Assembly (NCBI RefSeq): GCF_022557175.1
Contig: NZ_CP092915.1
Location: 5,270,001 to 5,334,000 of the forward strand
Direction of reading: 5' to 3'
Length of the DNA: 64,000 nucleotides
Origin: Mycolicibacterium sp. YH-1
GTDB lineage: Bacteria; Actinomycetota; Actinomycetes; Mycobacteriales; Mycobacteriaceae
Shown here: positions 1-11,118 of the stretch, one piece after another
How positions within the stretch are numbered: the stretch's first letter is position 1
Layout: the number at the start of each line of letters is the position of its first letter
Program-made: the position numbers and the translations under genes
Notes under the pieces: model-generated
Database searches by the model: none
The model's input: the letters and a program-made list of their open reading frames with translations, nothing else
What the model was told of the DNA's origin: nothing

Positions 1-31
1 GCTCATGATGGGTCGATCTTCTCATTCCGGG

Positions 32-493
32 TCATTCGATTTCGTCACGGGCCAGTCGTCGCAGCACCCGCAGGAACACCCGGCGCTCGTCGGCGTCCAA
101 CTCCCCCAGCCAGCGCTCCTCGCCACGTTGAATCTCGGCCTGCGCGGCGTCCTTGACCGCCCGGCCGGACTCCGTGATCGCCAGCAACCGCACCCGCCGA
201 TCGTCGGGATCGGGATGGCGCTCGATGTGACCGTCGGCCTGCAGCTCATCCAGGGTGCGGATGATGCGGGTCTTGTCGGCGCCGATCGCCTCGGCCAGCG
301 CGGACTGAGAGCGCATCGCCCCTCGATCCAGCGCCAACAGCACCACATACCCCCACATCGACAGTCCGTGGGAGGCCAGCACCGGGCTCTCGGCCGCGAT
401 GAGATCGCGCATGAGTGGGGCAAGCATCGCCGCCAGATCGGGGCGTCGGGATGAACCGCTCGCGGACACCGCGCCATCGTAGGCATTGCACAA
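32..493 (-). CDS. MarR family transcriptional regulator
   Basis: A 153-residue winged-helix protein with the MarR layout: dimerisation helices at the N terminus, an HTH around residues 45-95 and the conserved wing motif DPDDRRVRLLAIT. It is divergent from the DinB-like gene at 521 and the 27-bp gap is almost wholly an inverted repeat, so it probably represses both genes and itself. The start is uncertain: a TTG at 493 gives the full length, while a GTG near 469 is an alternative. On the minus strand TACGAT (515-510) could serve as -10, giving a leader of about 10 nt before the TTG. The ligand is unknown. Confidence 0.85.
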   Translation of the reverse strand: MCNAYDGAVSASGSSRRPDLAAMLAPLMRDLIAAESPVLASHGLSMWGYVVLLALDRGAMRSQSALAEAIGADKTRIIRTLDELQADGHIERHPDPDDRRVRLLAITESGRAVKDAAQAEIQRGEERWLGELDADERRVFLRVLRRLARDEIE

Positions 494-502
494 TCATACG
501 CT

Positions 503-521
503 TGCGCTTATCGTAAGCGCA
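503..521. promoter_or_regulatory. MarR operator overlapping back-to-back -10 elements
   Basis: Perfect inverted repeat TGCGCTTA-TCG-TAAGCGCA. Its centre reads TATCGT on the plus strand (509-514, a TANNNT -10 whose predicted +1 is exactly the A of the ATG at 521) and TACGAT on the minus strand (515-510). Repressor bound here would cover both -10 boxes, so autoregulation is expected. The repeat is seen directly; binding is inferred. Confidence 0.75.
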
Positions 522-1159
522 TGCCTATATTCACTGCGCAACACCGCACCGCGGTCCTCGCCTCCGTCGACGTCGTCAACACCGTCCGCCCCACCGACCT
601 GCACCTGGCCACCCCGTGCGCGGGTTGGACGCTGGCCGACCTGCTCGCCCACATGACCGTGCAGCACCACGGGTTCGCCGCGGCCGCCCGCGGCGTGGGC
701 GCTGATCCGAACGTGTGGCGCGTGGAGAACGTCGTCGAGGCGGTGACTGCCGACCCGGCCGGCACCTACGCCGCCGCGGCGCACGACGTGCTGGACGCAT
801 TCGCGGCCGACGGCACGGATGAAGCACCGTTCGGCCTGCCCGAGTTCGGCCCCGACGCGGTCGTCCCCGGCGCGACGGCGAAGGGCTTTCACTTCGTCGA
901 CTACGTGGTGCACGGCTGGGATGTGGCGGCCTCGCTCGGCGTGCCCTTCGAACTGCCAGCCGACGTCATCGAGGCGGTGCTGCCGATCGTGATGGCGGTG
1001 CCCGACGGCGAGTTCCGCACCCAAGCCGGCTCACCGTTCGCGCGGGCCGTCGAGTCTGAGAGCGCAGACGATTTCGATCGGATCCTGCGCCACCTCGGAC
1101 GCCGACCGGATTGGCACCCGAATTGCGAAACCTCACCGCCGGTCCGCTCCGGGGGCTAA
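521..1159 (+). CDS. TIGR03086 / DinB-like metal-binding protein
   Basis: A 212-residue protein of the mycothiol-dependent maleylpyruvate isomerase N-terminal/DinB-like superfamily. The pattern TPCAGWTLADLLAHM near residues 28-43 and the HGWDVAASL segment near residue 130 are characteristic and carry likely metal-ligand histidines. Members often act in mycothiol- or bacillithiol-dependent transfer or detoxification; the exact reaction is unknown. The ATG at 521 is the last base of the MarR palindrome and lies 7 nt after a TATCGT -10, so the mRNA is probably leaderless. The VOC gene follows after 9 nt and is likely co-transcribed, suggesting a MarR-controlled detoxification unit. Confidence 0.8.
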   Translation: MPIFTAQHRTAVLASVDVVNTVRPTDLHLATPCAGWTLADLLAHMTVQHHGFAAAARGVGADPNVWRVENVVEAVTADPAGTYAAAAHDVLDAFAADGTDEAPFGLPEFGPDAVVPGATAKGFHFVDYVVHGWDVAASLGVPFELPADVIEAVLPIVMAVPDGEFRTQAGSPFARAVESESADDFDRILRHLGRRPDWHPNCETSPPVRSGG

Positions 1160-1168
1160 GCAGGGAAC

Positions 1169-1573
1169 ATGTCCGACACAACGTTTGCTCCCCTGGCCCA
1201 CGTGGCAGTCACGGTCCGCGACCTCGCGGTGAGCGTGCCCTGGTATCGAGCGCTCATCGGCGCCGACCCCGTGCTCGACGAGGACACCGACGGCGGGTTT
1301 CGCCACGTCGTGTTCCTGATCGGCGACGGCATGCTGTTCGGCCTGCATCAGCACAAGACACCCGCGCCGGACGGCGATTTCAGCGAGTACCGAGTCGGCC
1401 TGGACCACGTCGGGTTCGGCTGTCCAAACAGGGCAGCGCTCGAGGAGTGGGCGACCAAGCTGGACGCACTCGGCATCAAGCACGGCGGCGTGGTCGACGC
1501 CGGTTACGGGTCAGGCCTGAGCTTCCGCGACCCCGATGGCATCGCCCTGGAGTTCTTCGCGCCCCCGGGCTGA
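1169..1573 (+). CDS. VOC/glyoxalase-fold protein
   Basis: A 134-residue single-chain vicinal-oxygen-chelate protein. It has the paired beta-alpha-beta-beta-beta modules: LAHVAVTVRDLAVSVPWY at the N terminus, VGLDHVGFGC in the middle and FRDPDGIALEFFAPPG at the end. Histidine and glutamate at the usual metal positions (HVAV, LDHVGF, ALEFF) are present. It lies 9 nt downstream of the DinB-like gene with an AGGGA ribosome-binding site, so it probably shares the MarR-regulated transcript. Substrate unknown; dioxygenase, glyoxalase and resistance roles all occur in this superfamily. Its stop is 6 nt from the convergent exonuclease III gene. Confidence 0.8.
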   Translation: MSDTTFAPLAHVAVTVRDLAVSVPWYRALIGADPVLDEDTDGGFRHVVFLIGDGMLFGLHQHKTPAPDGDFSEYRVGLDHVGFGCPNRAALEEWATKLDALGIKHGGVVDAGYGSGLSFRDPDGIALEFFAPPG

Positions 1574-1579
1574 GTGGCG

Positions 1580-2407
1580 CTACCCGGCGCCGTACTCGAC
1601 GGTGACGGGTGCGTGGTCCGACCAGCGCAACGCGTACGCCTCGGCCCGCTCCACCCGGGCGGACACGACCCGCTTGGCCAGCCGCTCGTTCGCCAGCTGA
1701 TAGTCGATGCGCCAGCCCGCGTCGTTGTCGAACGCCTTGCCTCGCCACGACCACCAGCTGTACGGGCCCGCGACGTCGGCGTGCAGCACCCGCACCACGT
1801 CCACCCAGCCGGTGGCCAGCAGATCGGTCAACCACTGCCGTTCGCTTGGCAGAAAGCCAGCCTTCTTCTGGTTGGCCTTCCATGCCTTGATGTCGAGTTC
1901 GGTGTGGCCGATGTTCCAGTCGCCGCACAGCACGGCGTCACGGTCCTTGCCCCGCAGGTCGGCCATCCGGGCGGCGACGGCGGCCATGAACCGCTCCTTC
2001 TCCAGCTGCCGGTCGGTCTCCGCCTCCCCGGTGGGGACATAGACACTCGCGACGGTCAGGTCGCCGGTGTCGACCTCCAGATAGCGGCCGTGCGCCTCGA
2101 ACTCGTCGACCCCGTTCTCCACACCGGGCCCGATCTTGACCCGGGTGATGGCCTGACGGCCCAGCACGGCAACACCGTTGCGGCCCTTGATGTGCGGATC
2201 GGCCGACGCGAGGTGCCACCCGTCGGCCAGCGCGGGCGCCAACGCCTCGGCGAGTTGCTCGTCGTCGGCGCGGGTCTCCTGCAGGCACACCACGTCGGCC
2301 AGCGTGGTCTTCAGCCACGGCAGCAGCCCGAGGTTCTCCGGCGATCGCTCCTTGACGGCGGCGCGGATCCCATTGACGTTGATAGTGCTCACGATCGTCG
2401 ATGTCAT
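1580..2407 (-). CDS. xth: Exodeoxyribonuclease III
   Basis: A 275-residue EEP-fold nuclease of the XthA/APE class, which cleaves 5' to abasic sites and removes 3' blocks in base-excision repair. All signature motifs are visible in order: INVNGIRAA, LQETRADDEQ (metal-binding Glu), GDWNIGHTELD (Asp/Asn), WRIDYQLA and the terminal SDHAPV (catalytic His). Length fits bacterial XthA. It starts at the ATG at 2407, and the small HTH gene ends 12 nt upstream on the same strand, so the two may be co-transcribed. Confidence 0.95.
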   Translation of the reverse strand: MTSTIVSTINVNGIRAAVKERSPENLGLLPWLKTTLADVVCLQETRADDEQLAEALAPALADGWHLASADPHIKGRNGVAVLGRQAITRVKIGPGVENGVDEFEAHGRYLEVDTGDLTVASVYVPTGEAETDRQLEKERFMAAVAARMADLRGKDRDAVLCGDWNIGHTELDIKAWKANQKKAGFLPSERQWLTDLLATGWVDVVRVLHADVAGPYSWWSWRGKAFDNDAGWRIDYQLANERLAKRVVSARVERAEAYALRWSDHAPVTVEYGAG

Positions 2408-2419
2408 CAGCGAGAGACC

Positions 2420-2680
2420 CTAATCGAGGAGACCGACGTCCCCGAAGCGGCGGTGCAGTGACTGCCGCGATACCCCGAGCACCTGCCCGATCTCGCCCCA
2501 GGACAACCCCGCGGCGCGAGCGGCGCCGATGGCGTCGGCGTAGCGCCGTTTCGCGCGGTGGAGGTCGTCGCGAGCCTCGCCAAGCCTCCGCGCGCTCGCA
2601 CCGCTGAGGACGTCGACGAGCACCGGATCGGGCTCAGTGGGCGCCGGTGTCCGCGGCGGCTGCGGCTGCGGCTGCCCCAT
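2420..2680 (-). CDS. Small helix-turn-helix protein
   Basis: An 86-residue protein from the ATG at 2680; an in-frame ATG at 2722 would add an unlikely Trp-rich leader. The proline-rich N terminus is followed by a helical region and a C-terminal HTH (LSWGEIGQVLGVSRQSLHRRFG) of the sigma-70 region 4/AsnC type. It is probably a DNA-binding regulator. Immediately upstream lie two tandem 16-bp repeats (2714-2745), the obvious candidates for its own binding site. It is followed after 12 nt by xth. Family function is not known to me. Confidence 0.7.
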   Translation of the reverse strand: MGQPQPQPPRTPAPTEPDPVLVDVLSGASARRLGEARDDLHRAKRRYADAIGAARAAGLSWGEIGQVLGVSRQSLHRRFGDVGLLD

Positions 2681-2713
2681 CCACCACCATGAAGAGCACC
2701 ATCTTTTGCGGGC

Positions 2714-2745
2714 CGTCAACATTTGATGACGTCAACACTTGATGA
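2714..2745. promoter_or_regulatory. Tandem 16-bp operator-like repeat
   Basis: Two adjoining 16-bp copies, CGTCAACATTTGATGA and CGTCAACACTTGATGA, differ at one base. Each contains an internal dyad (TCAA-N3-TTGA). They sit between the divergent small HTH gene and the alpha/beta hydrolase gene and could regulate either. Confidence 0.6.
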
Positions 2746-2839
2746 CGCCTCACAAAATCATGTCCCGCCCCACCGACAGCGACACCGCGACGACACCGGC
2801 ACCGCGACGACGCACCTTGCGGTACCGGCGGTATCACCT

Positions 2840-2845
2840 TAGTGT
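2840..2845 (+). promoter_or_regulatory. -10 element for leaderless alpha/beta hydrolase mRNA
   Basis: TAGTGT fits TANNNT and places +1 at 2852, one base before the ATG at 2853. This is the reason for choosing the 2853 start over in-frame ATGs further upstream. Confidence 0.6.
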
Positions 2846-2852
2846 CGGCCGC

Positions 2853-3691
2853 ATGCCAGAACGTGATCCCATCCACCTCGGGTCCGGCGAACCGATCCTG
2901 CTTCTGCACCCGTTCCTGTGCTCGCAGAACGTGTGGCGCACCGTGGCCGAGCAGCTCGCCGACACCGGGCGCTTCGAGGTGTTCGCACCGACGATGGTCG
3001 GCCACAACGGCGGCGCCAGGGCCGGCAGCTTGTTCCTCGACACCGCCACCCTGGTCGACGACATCGAGCGCCGGATGGACCGGCTCGGCTGGGACACCGC
3101 CCACATCGTGGGCAACTCGCTGGGCGGCTGGGTCGCCTTCGAGCTGGAGCGGCGCGGCCGGGCCAGGACCCTGACCGCGATCGCCCCCGCCGGCGGCTGG
3201 GGCAAGCACGCACTCACGAAGTACGAGACGGTGCTGAAGTTCCTGCTCGGCGGACCGGCGCTCATCGCGGCGCGGCTCATGGGCCCCCGGATCCTCGATC
3301 TGCCCTTCGCCCGCCGCCTGGCGACGCTGCCCGTCAGCGGTCCCGCCGACGGGCCCAGCCAACCCGATCTCATTGCCCTGGTCGAGGACGCGACGCACTG
3401 CACCGCCTACGTGCAGCTGATGGTCAAGACACTGCGGCTACCGGGCCTGCTGGAGCTGGCCAAGGTCGCGGCGCCGACGCACCTGGTGCTGTGCGAGAAG
3501 GATCGGGTGTTCCCCAGCCCTCGCGGCACCCGCTACTTCGTCGACAACCTGCCGCAGGAGGCCCAGCTGACTCGGCTCGAGGGGCTTGGCCACATTCCGA
3601 TGCTGGAGGCACCCGGCCGCGTCACCGAGCTGATCGCCGACTTCGTCGACGCCCACACCGTGCCCGAGCGCGCCGAGGTACCGCCGACCGG

Positions 3692-3695
<4 letters not shown>
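2853..3695 (+). CDS. Alpha/beta hydrolase
   Basis: A 280-residue alpha/beta hydrolase-fold protein. The oxyanion segment LLLHPFLCS, the nucleophile elbow GNSLGG (Ser about residue 89), the acid in [10 protein letters not shown] and the catalytic histidine in [11 protein letters not shown] are all in place. The sequence upstream of 2853 does not look like protein, and a TANNNT box 8-13 nt before this ATG supports a leaderless start. Likely an esterase or C-C bond hydrolase; the substrate cannot be read. Its TAG stop overlaps the TAA stop of icd2 on the other strand (TTAG at 3692-3695). Confidence 0.85.
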
Positions 3696-5929
<2,234 letters not shown>

Positions 5930-5955
5930 GGGTCACTCTCCTGGCATCACGGACG

Positions 5956-6004
5956 TAAGTATTCAGAACATAAGTATCGCTTCGGTTCCGAACCTACGCG
6001 TAGG
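5956..6004. promoter_or_regulatory. Direct repeats and 12-bp palindrome in the icd2/metY gap
   Basis: TAAGTAT occurs twice with a 15-bp period (5956-5962, 5971-5977), followed by the perfect palindrome CCTACGCGTAGG (5993-6004). These sit just upstream of icd2, where its promoter should be, and may be regulator sites. The rest of 6005-6099 shows no clear element. Confidence 0.4.
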
Positions 6005-6099
6005 CGACGGGTCGGCAGGAGGCTCCCCCGCGGTCCGCGGAGTCGGCTCACCGACCGTCCTCACCAGCAACCTACTGGCACGGGATCACGGTCGTGAGT

Positions 6100-6105
6100 T
6101 AGGCT
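6100..6105 (+). promoter_or_regulatory. -10 element of the metY riboswitch transcript
   Basis: TAGGCT fits the mycobacterial TANNNT -10 and predicts +1 at 6112, one base before the first base pair of the SAM-IV aptamer. No convincing -35 is visible. Confidence 0.5.
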
Positions 6106-6112
6106 TCGTATC

Positions 6113-6249
6113 GGTCATGAGTGCCAGCGTCAAGCCCCGGCTCGCTGGCCGGCAACCCTCCAACCGCGGTGGGGTGCCCCGGGTGATTGACCAGGTTGGG
6201 TAGCTGACTGGTTGTGAAACGACAGTCGGCCACACGGCAAGCGCGGGTC
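6113..6249 (+). ncRNA. SAM-IV riboswitch
   Basis: The 5' segment GGTCATGAGTGCCAGCG, the internal CCGGCAACCCTCCAACCGCGG stretch, the GGGGTGCCCCGGG turn and the 3' segment CGGCAAGCGCGGGTC match the SAM-IV aptamer as known from Mycobacterium. Helix P1 is visible as GGTCA (6113-6117) pairing with TGACC (6188-6192). The peripheral hairpin after P1 is longer than in the form I remember. It binds S-adenosylmethionine and should lower metY-metX expression when SAM is plentiful. Confidence 0.93.
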
Positions 6250-6265
6250 CGCAGTCAACGGACCC
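6245..6265 (+). promoter_or_regulatory. Hairpin overlapping the riboswitch 3' end
   Basis: Perfect 7-bp stem GGGTCCG / CGGACCC with a 7-nt loop. It reuses the last bases of the SAM-IV aptamer, so aptamer folding and this hairpin should be mutually exclusive. There is no U-tract, and the metY start lies 132 nt further on, so it is a candidate expression platform rather than a classic terminator. Confidence 0.5.
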
Positions 6266-6397
6266 CCCGAGAGAACAGGGAAACCTGATGTGGAGGCCCG
6301 TCATGTGTGCGTGTCGTTGATCTCGCCCAAAAACCCAGATCACTTGCGTGCGCTCGCCATCGCGACGCGCCGCACACCTCGCTAGGAGATCTACCCC

Positions 6398-7753
6398 ATG
6401 ACCGACCCGGAAAGAGCAGCCAACCCCGAAGCGGATCCGAGTGCCAACTGGTCTTTCGAGACCAAGCAGGTGCATGCCGGCCAAACCCCCGACATCGCCA
6501 CCAACGCGCGCGCACTGCCGATCTACCAGACGACGTCGTACACGTTCAACAGCACCGAACACGCCGCGGCGCTGTTCGGACTGGCCGAACCCGGCAACAT
6601 CTACACCCGCATCATGAACCCGACGACCGACGTCGTCGAGCAGCGCGTCGCCGCACTCGAGGGCGGCGTCGCGGCGCTGTTCCTGTCGTCCGGCCAGGCC
6701 GCGGAGACCTTCGCGATCCTCAACCTCGCCAGCGCGGGTGACCACATCGTGTCCAGCCCCCGACTGTACGGCGGCACGTACAACCTGCTGCACTACACGC
6801 TGCCCAAGCTCGGCATCGAGACCACCTTCGTCGAGAACCCCGACGACCTGGACTCCTGGCGCGCCGCCGTGCAGCCCAACACCAAGGCGTTCTTCGCCGA
6901 GACGATCTCCAACCCGCAGATCGACATCCTCGACATCCCCGGCGTCGCGTCGGTGGCCCACGACAACGGCGTGCCACTGATCGTCGACAACACCATTGCG
7001 ACGCCCTACCTGATCCAGCCGATCAGCCACGGCGCCGACATCGTGGTCCACTCGGCGACCAAATACCTCGGTGGCCACGGCTCGGCGATCGCAGGCGTGA
7101 TCGTGGACGGCGGCACGTTCGACTGGACCCAGGGCCGCCACCCCGGTTTCACCACCCCCGACCCGAGCTACCACGGCGTGGTGTTCGCCGAACTCGGCGC
7201 GCCCGCCTACGCGCTCAAGGCCCGCGTGCAACTGCTGCGCGACCTCGGCTCGGCTGCGTCGCCGTTCAACGCGTTCCTCATCGCCCAGGGCATAGAAACG
7301 CTGAGCCTGCGCGTTGAACGCCACGTGTCCAACGCGCAGAAGGTGGCCGAGTTCCTGGTCGGCCACGACGACGTGGTGTCGGTGAACTACGCCGGCCTGC
7401 CGACGTCGCCCTGGTACGAGCTGGGTAAGAAGCTGGCGCCCAAGGGGACCGGCGCGGTGCTGGCGTTCGAGCTGGCCGGCGGCATCGAGGCGGGCAGGGC
7501 GTTCGTCAACGCCCTGACACTGCATAGCCACGTGGCCAACATCGGTGACGTCCGCTCACTGGTCATCCATCCGGCCTCGACGACACACGCCCAGCTCTCA
7601 CCCGAGGAGCAGTTGGCCACCGGCGTGACCCCCGGCCTGGTACGGCTGGCGGTCGGCATCGAGGGCATCGACGACATCATCGCCGACCTCGAGCAGGGCT
7701 TCGTCGCCGCCAAGGCATTCTCCGGTGCGGCTCACACCGTGCCGTCGGTGTGA
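6398..7753 (+). CDS. metY: O-acetylhomoserine sulfhydrylase (PLP)
   Basis: A 451-residue Cys/Met-metabolism PLP enzyme converting O-acetylhomoserine and sulfide to homocysteine. Typical landmarks are [18 protein letters not shown] at the N terminus, the [10 protein letters not shown] segment and the PLP-lysine motif [11 protein letters not shown] (Lys about residue 222). AGGAG lies 9 nt before the ATG. It follows a SAM-IV riboswitch and precedes metX, its substrate supplier, by 13 nt. Called metC in M. tuberculosis (Rv3340). Confidence 0.96.
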   Translation: MTDPERAANPEADPSANWSFETKQVHAGQTPDIATNARALPIYQTTSYTFNSTEHAAALFGLAEPGNIYTRIMNPTTDVVEQRVAALEGGVAALFLSSGQAAETFAILNLASAGDHIVSSPRLYGGTYNLLHYTLPKLGIETTFVENPDDLDSWRAAVQPNTKAFFAETISNPQIDILDIPGVASVAHDNGVPLIVDNTIATPYLIQPISHGADIVVHSATKYLGGHGSAIAGVIVDGGTFDWTQGRHPGFTTPDPSYHGVVFAELGAPAYALKARVQLLRDLGSAASPFNAFLIAQGIETLSLRVERHVSNAQKVAEFLVGHDDVVSVNYAGLPTSPWYELGKKLAPKGTGAVLAFELAGGIEAGRAFVNALTLHSHVANIGDVRSLVIHPASTTHAQLSPEEQLATGVTPGLVRLAVGIEGIDDIIADLEQGFVAAKAFSGAAHTVPSV

Positions 7754-7766
7754 GTGCGGAGACGAC

Positions 7767-8897
7767 ATGACCACCTTCGACATACTGAGCGACGTGCCGA
7801 CAGTCCTGCCCTCTGACGGAGACACCGGCGTCGTCAACATCGGTGCGCTGAAGCTGGAGAGCGGCATAGTCCTGCCCGACGTCTCGATCGCCGTGCAGCG
7901 CTGGGGCGAGCTCTCCCCCGAACGCGACAACGTGGTCATGGTGCTGCACGCCCTCACGGGCGACTCGCACATCACCGGACCGGCCGGACCGGGCCATCCC
8001 ACGCCGGGCTGGTGGGACGGTATCGCCGGACCGGGAGCCCCGATCGACACCGACCGCTGGTGCGCGATCGGCACCAACGTCCTGGGCGGCTGCCGCGGCT
8101 CGACAGGCCCGAGTTCGATTGCCCCGGACGGCAAACCGTGGGGCTCACGGTTCCCCGCCATCACGGTGCGCGATCAGGTCAACGCCGATCTCGCCGCACT
8201 CGCCGCGCTCGGCATCACCCAGGTGGCTGCCGTTGTCGGTGGGTCCATGGGTGGCGCGCGGGCGCTGGAGTGGGTCGTCGGCCATCCCGACACCGTGCGG
8301 GCCGCGCTGGTCCTGGCCGTCGGGGCACGCGCCACCGCCGACCAGATCGGCACGCAGTGCACCCAAGTGGCGGCCATCAAGGCCGACCCCGAGTGGCAGG
8401 GCGGCGACTACCACGGCACCGGGCGGACACCGCACGTCGGCATGGAGATCGCGCGCCAGTTCGCCCACCTGACCTATCGCGGTGAGGAAGAACTCGACGA
8501 GCGCTTCGGCAACGACGGACAGGACGACGAGCGGCCGACCGAGGGCGGCCGGTACGCGGTGCAGAGCTATCTGCAGTACCAGGGCGGCAAGCTCGCCCGC
8601 CGGTTCGACGCCGGCACCTACGTGGCGCTGACCGACGCGCTCAGCAGCCACGACGTCGGCCGGGGTCGAGGCGGCGTGCGCGCCGCGCTGGTTGGCTGCC
8701 CGCGTCCGGTGATCGTCGGCGGCATCACGTCTGATCGGCTCTACCCGCTGCGTCTGCAGCAGGAGCTGGCGGAGCTGCTGCCCGGCTGTACGGGCCTCAA
8801 CGTCATCGACTCGGCCTACGGCCACGACGGCTTCCTGGTCGAGACCGATGCTGTGGGCGAACTCATCCGGCAGACACTGAAATTGGCGTCGAAGTGA
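7767..8897 (+). CDS. metX: Homoserine O-acetyltransferase
   Basis: A 376-residue alpha/beta-hydrolase-fold acetyltransferase that makes O-acetylhomoserine from homoserine and acetyl-CoA, the first committed step of methionine synthesis. The triad is visible: Ser160 in GGSMGG, Asp323 in ITSDRLYPL and His353 in YGHDGF. The ATG at 7767 is chosen because it follows the metY stop by 13 nt and gives the family N terminus. Its stop overlaps the GTG of the next gene (GTGA), so the three genes form one operon controlled by the riboswitch. Confidence 0.96.
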   Translation: MTTFDILSDVPTVLPSDGDTGVVNIGALKLESGIVLPDVSIAVQRWGELSPERDNVVMVLHALTGDSHITGPAGPGHPTPGWWDGIAGPGAPIDTDRWCAIGTNVLGGCRGSTGPSSIAPDGKPWGSRFPAITVRDQVNADLAALAALGITQVAAVVGGSMGGARALEWVVGHPDTVRAALVLAVGARATADQIGTQCTQVAAIKADPEWQGGDYHGTGRTPHVGMEIARQFAHLTYRGEEELDERFGNDGQDDERPTEGGRYAVQSYLQYQGGKLARRFDAGTYVALTDALSSHDVGRGRGGVRAALVGCPRPVIVGGITSDRLYPLRLQQELAELLPGCTGLNVIDSAYGHDGFLVETDAVGELIRQTLKLASK

Positions 8898-9622
8898 CCG
8901 ACGCCAACCCCACCCGTTCACTGTCATTCGGTGCGCAGGCGGCGGCCTACGAGCGCGGTCGACCCTCATATCCTCCCGAGGCGATCGACTGGCTGCTGCC
9001 CTCGGGGGCTCGCGATGTGCTCGACCTCGGAGCGGGTACCGGCAAGCTGACCGTGCGGCTCGTCGAACGCGGCCTGAACGTGTTCGCGGTTGACCCGATC
9101 CCCGAGATGCTCGAAGTGCTCAGCGGATCGCTGCCCGAAACGCCGGCGCTCCTGGGCACGGCCGAGGAGATTCCGCTGCCTGACGACAGCGTCGACTCCG
9201 TTCTGGTGGCCCAAGCCTGGCACTGGTTCGATCCCGAGCGCGCCGTCAAGGAGGTCGCCCGAGTGCTGCGTCCCGGAGGACGGCTCGGGCTGGTGTGGAA
9301 CACCCGCGACGAGAGACTGGGCTGGGTCAAGGATCTGGGCCACATCATCGGCCACGACGAGGCCTCTCACCACAACGTGTCGCTGCCCGACGCGTTCTCC
9401 GATGTGGAGCGCCACCATGTCGAGTGGACCAGTTACCTGACGCCGCAGGCACTCATCGACCTGGTGGCATCGCGTAGCTACTGCATCACCTCACCGGCCG
9501 ACGTGCGCACCCGCACGCTGGACCAGGTTCGCGAACTGCTGGCCACCCACCCGGCATTGGCGAACTCGAGCGGATTGGCCCTGCCCTACGTGACGGTCTG
9601 CATCCGCGCCACGCTGACCTGA
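8894..9622 (+). CDS. Class I SAM-dependent methyltransferase
   Basis: A 242-residue Rossmann methyltransferase. The SAM-binding motif I is [12 protein letters not shown] (about residues 38-49), followed by the acidic end of strand 2 ([10 protein letters not shown]) and the motif II/III region ([15 protein letters not shown]). It begins with a GTG overlapping the metX stop by 4 nt, matching the Rv3341-Rv3342 arrangement. A SAM-using enzyme under SAM-riboswitch control fits, but its substrate is unknown. The last 37 nt overlap the 3' end of the convergent FAD monooxygenase gene. Confidence 0.88.
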   Translation: MTDANPTRSLSFGAQAAAYERGRPSYPPEAIDWLLPSGARDVLDLGAGTGKLTVRLVERGLNVFAVDPIPEMLEVLSGSLPETPALLGTAEEIPLPDDSVDSVLVAQAWHWFDPERAVKEVARVLRPGGRLGLVWNTRDERLGWVKDLGHIIGHDEASHHNVSLPDAFSDVERHHVEWTSYLTPQALIDLVASRSYCITSPADVRTRTLDQVRELLATHPALANSSGLALPYVTVCIRATLT

Positions 9623-11118
9623 CCGAACCAGCGGGTCGCCGCGGCCGTCAGTCGCTGCGCGTCCTCTGGTTCGAAGGTGTCCGCCGCCCAGGCGACATAG
9701 CCGTCTGGCCGGATCAGCAGCGCGGCCGCGGGGGGCGACGCCATCGTGCCGCGCACCACCTCGATCCGGTCGTGCGACAGCGTGACGCCGCCGGACAGGT
9801 CCAGCAGAACCGGGCGCGCTGAGTGCAACATGCCGGCGACGCGACGACCGTCGTCGAGCACGAGGTCGGGCACCAGGTAGCCCGACAGCGGGTGATCGTC
9901 TCCGATGTCGTAGCGGACGTCCGATCCGGCCAACAGGTTCGCGATGTGAGTCGACCCGTCCGGCGTGGACAGCAGCTCGCCGAAAAGCGCTCGCAGCGCC
10001 ACGACTTCGGGGCCTGCTGCCATCAGGGCGGCCTGAGCCATCGAATGCATCATCACGCGCTGACCGGCCGGGTACCGCTCGGCGTGATAGCTGTCCAGCA
10101 GCCCAGGCTGGGCCCACCCATAGATCGCCGCAGCCAACTTCCAGCCCAGATTCATCGCATCCTGCATCCCCAGGTTCAGGCCGGGACCGCCCATCGCGGA
10201 GTGCACATGGGCGGCATCCCCCACCAGAAACACATTCCCGGCCCGGTACCGGTCGGCCTGCCGGGTGTTCTGACCGTTGATGCGTCGTAATGCGTGCGGC
10301 CCAGGGCCCGTCGGCGGCTCAATCGGCACATCGACACCGAGCACCCGCCCGACACTCTCGCGTAGTTCGGCGATGGTCAACGGCGGTGCGTCGTCGGGCA
10401 GCAAGGTGCCGTACTCGATTGTCCCGACCATGGGACGACCTGGCTCAAACTCGGCATAGATGAGTACGCCGCTATCGAATCTGTTGTGCCCAAACGGGAG
10501 ACGTCCGACCCCAGGAATGTCGATACCACCGTCTCCGGTGCGTAGCTCATCGGGAATGCTGACGTGAGCCAGACGCGCGACCAGATCCGTCGTCAGGCCT
10601 GGAAATTCGATGCCGACGCTCTTTCTGACCTGGCTTCGACCACCGTCAGCGCCGACGAGATAGGAGGTGTCAAGACCATAGCCGCCATCGGGTGACGCCA
10701 CGGTCAGAGCGACGCCGTCGGGTCCGGGAGCGACACCTTCCAGCTCATGCCCCCAACGGATCTCGACACCCAACCCCAACACCCAGTCGATCAGGAGGCG
10801 CACCACTCGTGGTTGCTGAATCAGCATGCCGTACATCGGGTTGTCGGCCACATCGACGAACGGCACCTGCATGCCGGCGAAGAGGAAGCCGTTCATCGGT
10901 TGCGGTGGCTGGTCCGATCCGCTGAGCGTCCGGTAGAGATCACGCAGATCGAGCACCCGATTCGCCTGCCCGATAATCCCGTTTGCCTTCAGTTCGGTGT
11001 CAGGGCCCGGCAAGCGCTCAAGCACGACTGGACGGATACCGGCCAGTGCCAGCTCTCCGGCTAGCAGCAGTCCGTTGGGTCCGGCGCCGGCGATGACGAC
11101 GTCAACGGTCTCGGTCAT
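9586..11118 (-). CDS. FAD-dependent aromatic-type monooxygenase
   Basis: A 510-residue group A flavoprotein hydroxylase of the PheA/TfdB/MhpA type. The FAD motifs are VIAGAGPNGLLLAGELALAG at the N terminus, the DG motif VGADGGRSQVRKSVGIEFPG (about 160) and the GD motif VFLVGDAAHVHSAMGGPGLNLGMQDA (about 295). A shortened thioredoxin-like C-terminal domain follows. The ATG overlaps the stop of the TetR gene (ATGA), so it is the second gene of a TetR-monooxygenase operon. It may inactivate or degrade a phenolic, polyketide or antibiotic-like compound. Its 3' end overlaps the methyltransferase gene, suggesting insertion next to the met operon. Confidence 0.88.
   Translation of the reverse strand: MTETVDVVIAGAGPNGLLLAGELALAGIRPVVLERLPGPDTELKANGIIGQANRVLDLRDLYRTLSGSDQPPQPMNGFLFAGMQVPFVDVADNPMYGMLIQQPRVVRLLIDWVLGLGVEIRWGHELEGVAPGPDGVALTVASPDGGYGLDTSYLVGADGGRSQVRKSVGIEFPGLTTDLVARLAHVSIPDELRTGDGGIDIPGVGRLPFGHNRFDSGVLIYAEFEPGRPMVGTIEYGTLLPDDAPPLTIAELRESVGRVLGVDVPIEPPTGPGPHALRRINGQNTRQADRYRAGNVFLVGDAAHVHSAMGGPGLNLGMQDAMNLGWKLAAAIYGWAQPGLLDSYHAERYPAGQRVMMHSMAQAALMAAGPEVVALRALFGELLSTPDGSTHIANLLAGSDVRYDIGDDHPLSGYLVPDLVLDDGRRVAGMLHSARPVLLDLSGGVTLSHDRIEVVRGTMASPPAAALLIRPDGYVAWAADTFEPEDAQRLTAAATRWFGQVSVARMQTVT

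Noticed and set aside
6086..7531. Long minus-strand frame over metY and the riboswitch
   Set aside because: Antisense shadow of metY; Val/Gly/Arg-rich translation without motifs.
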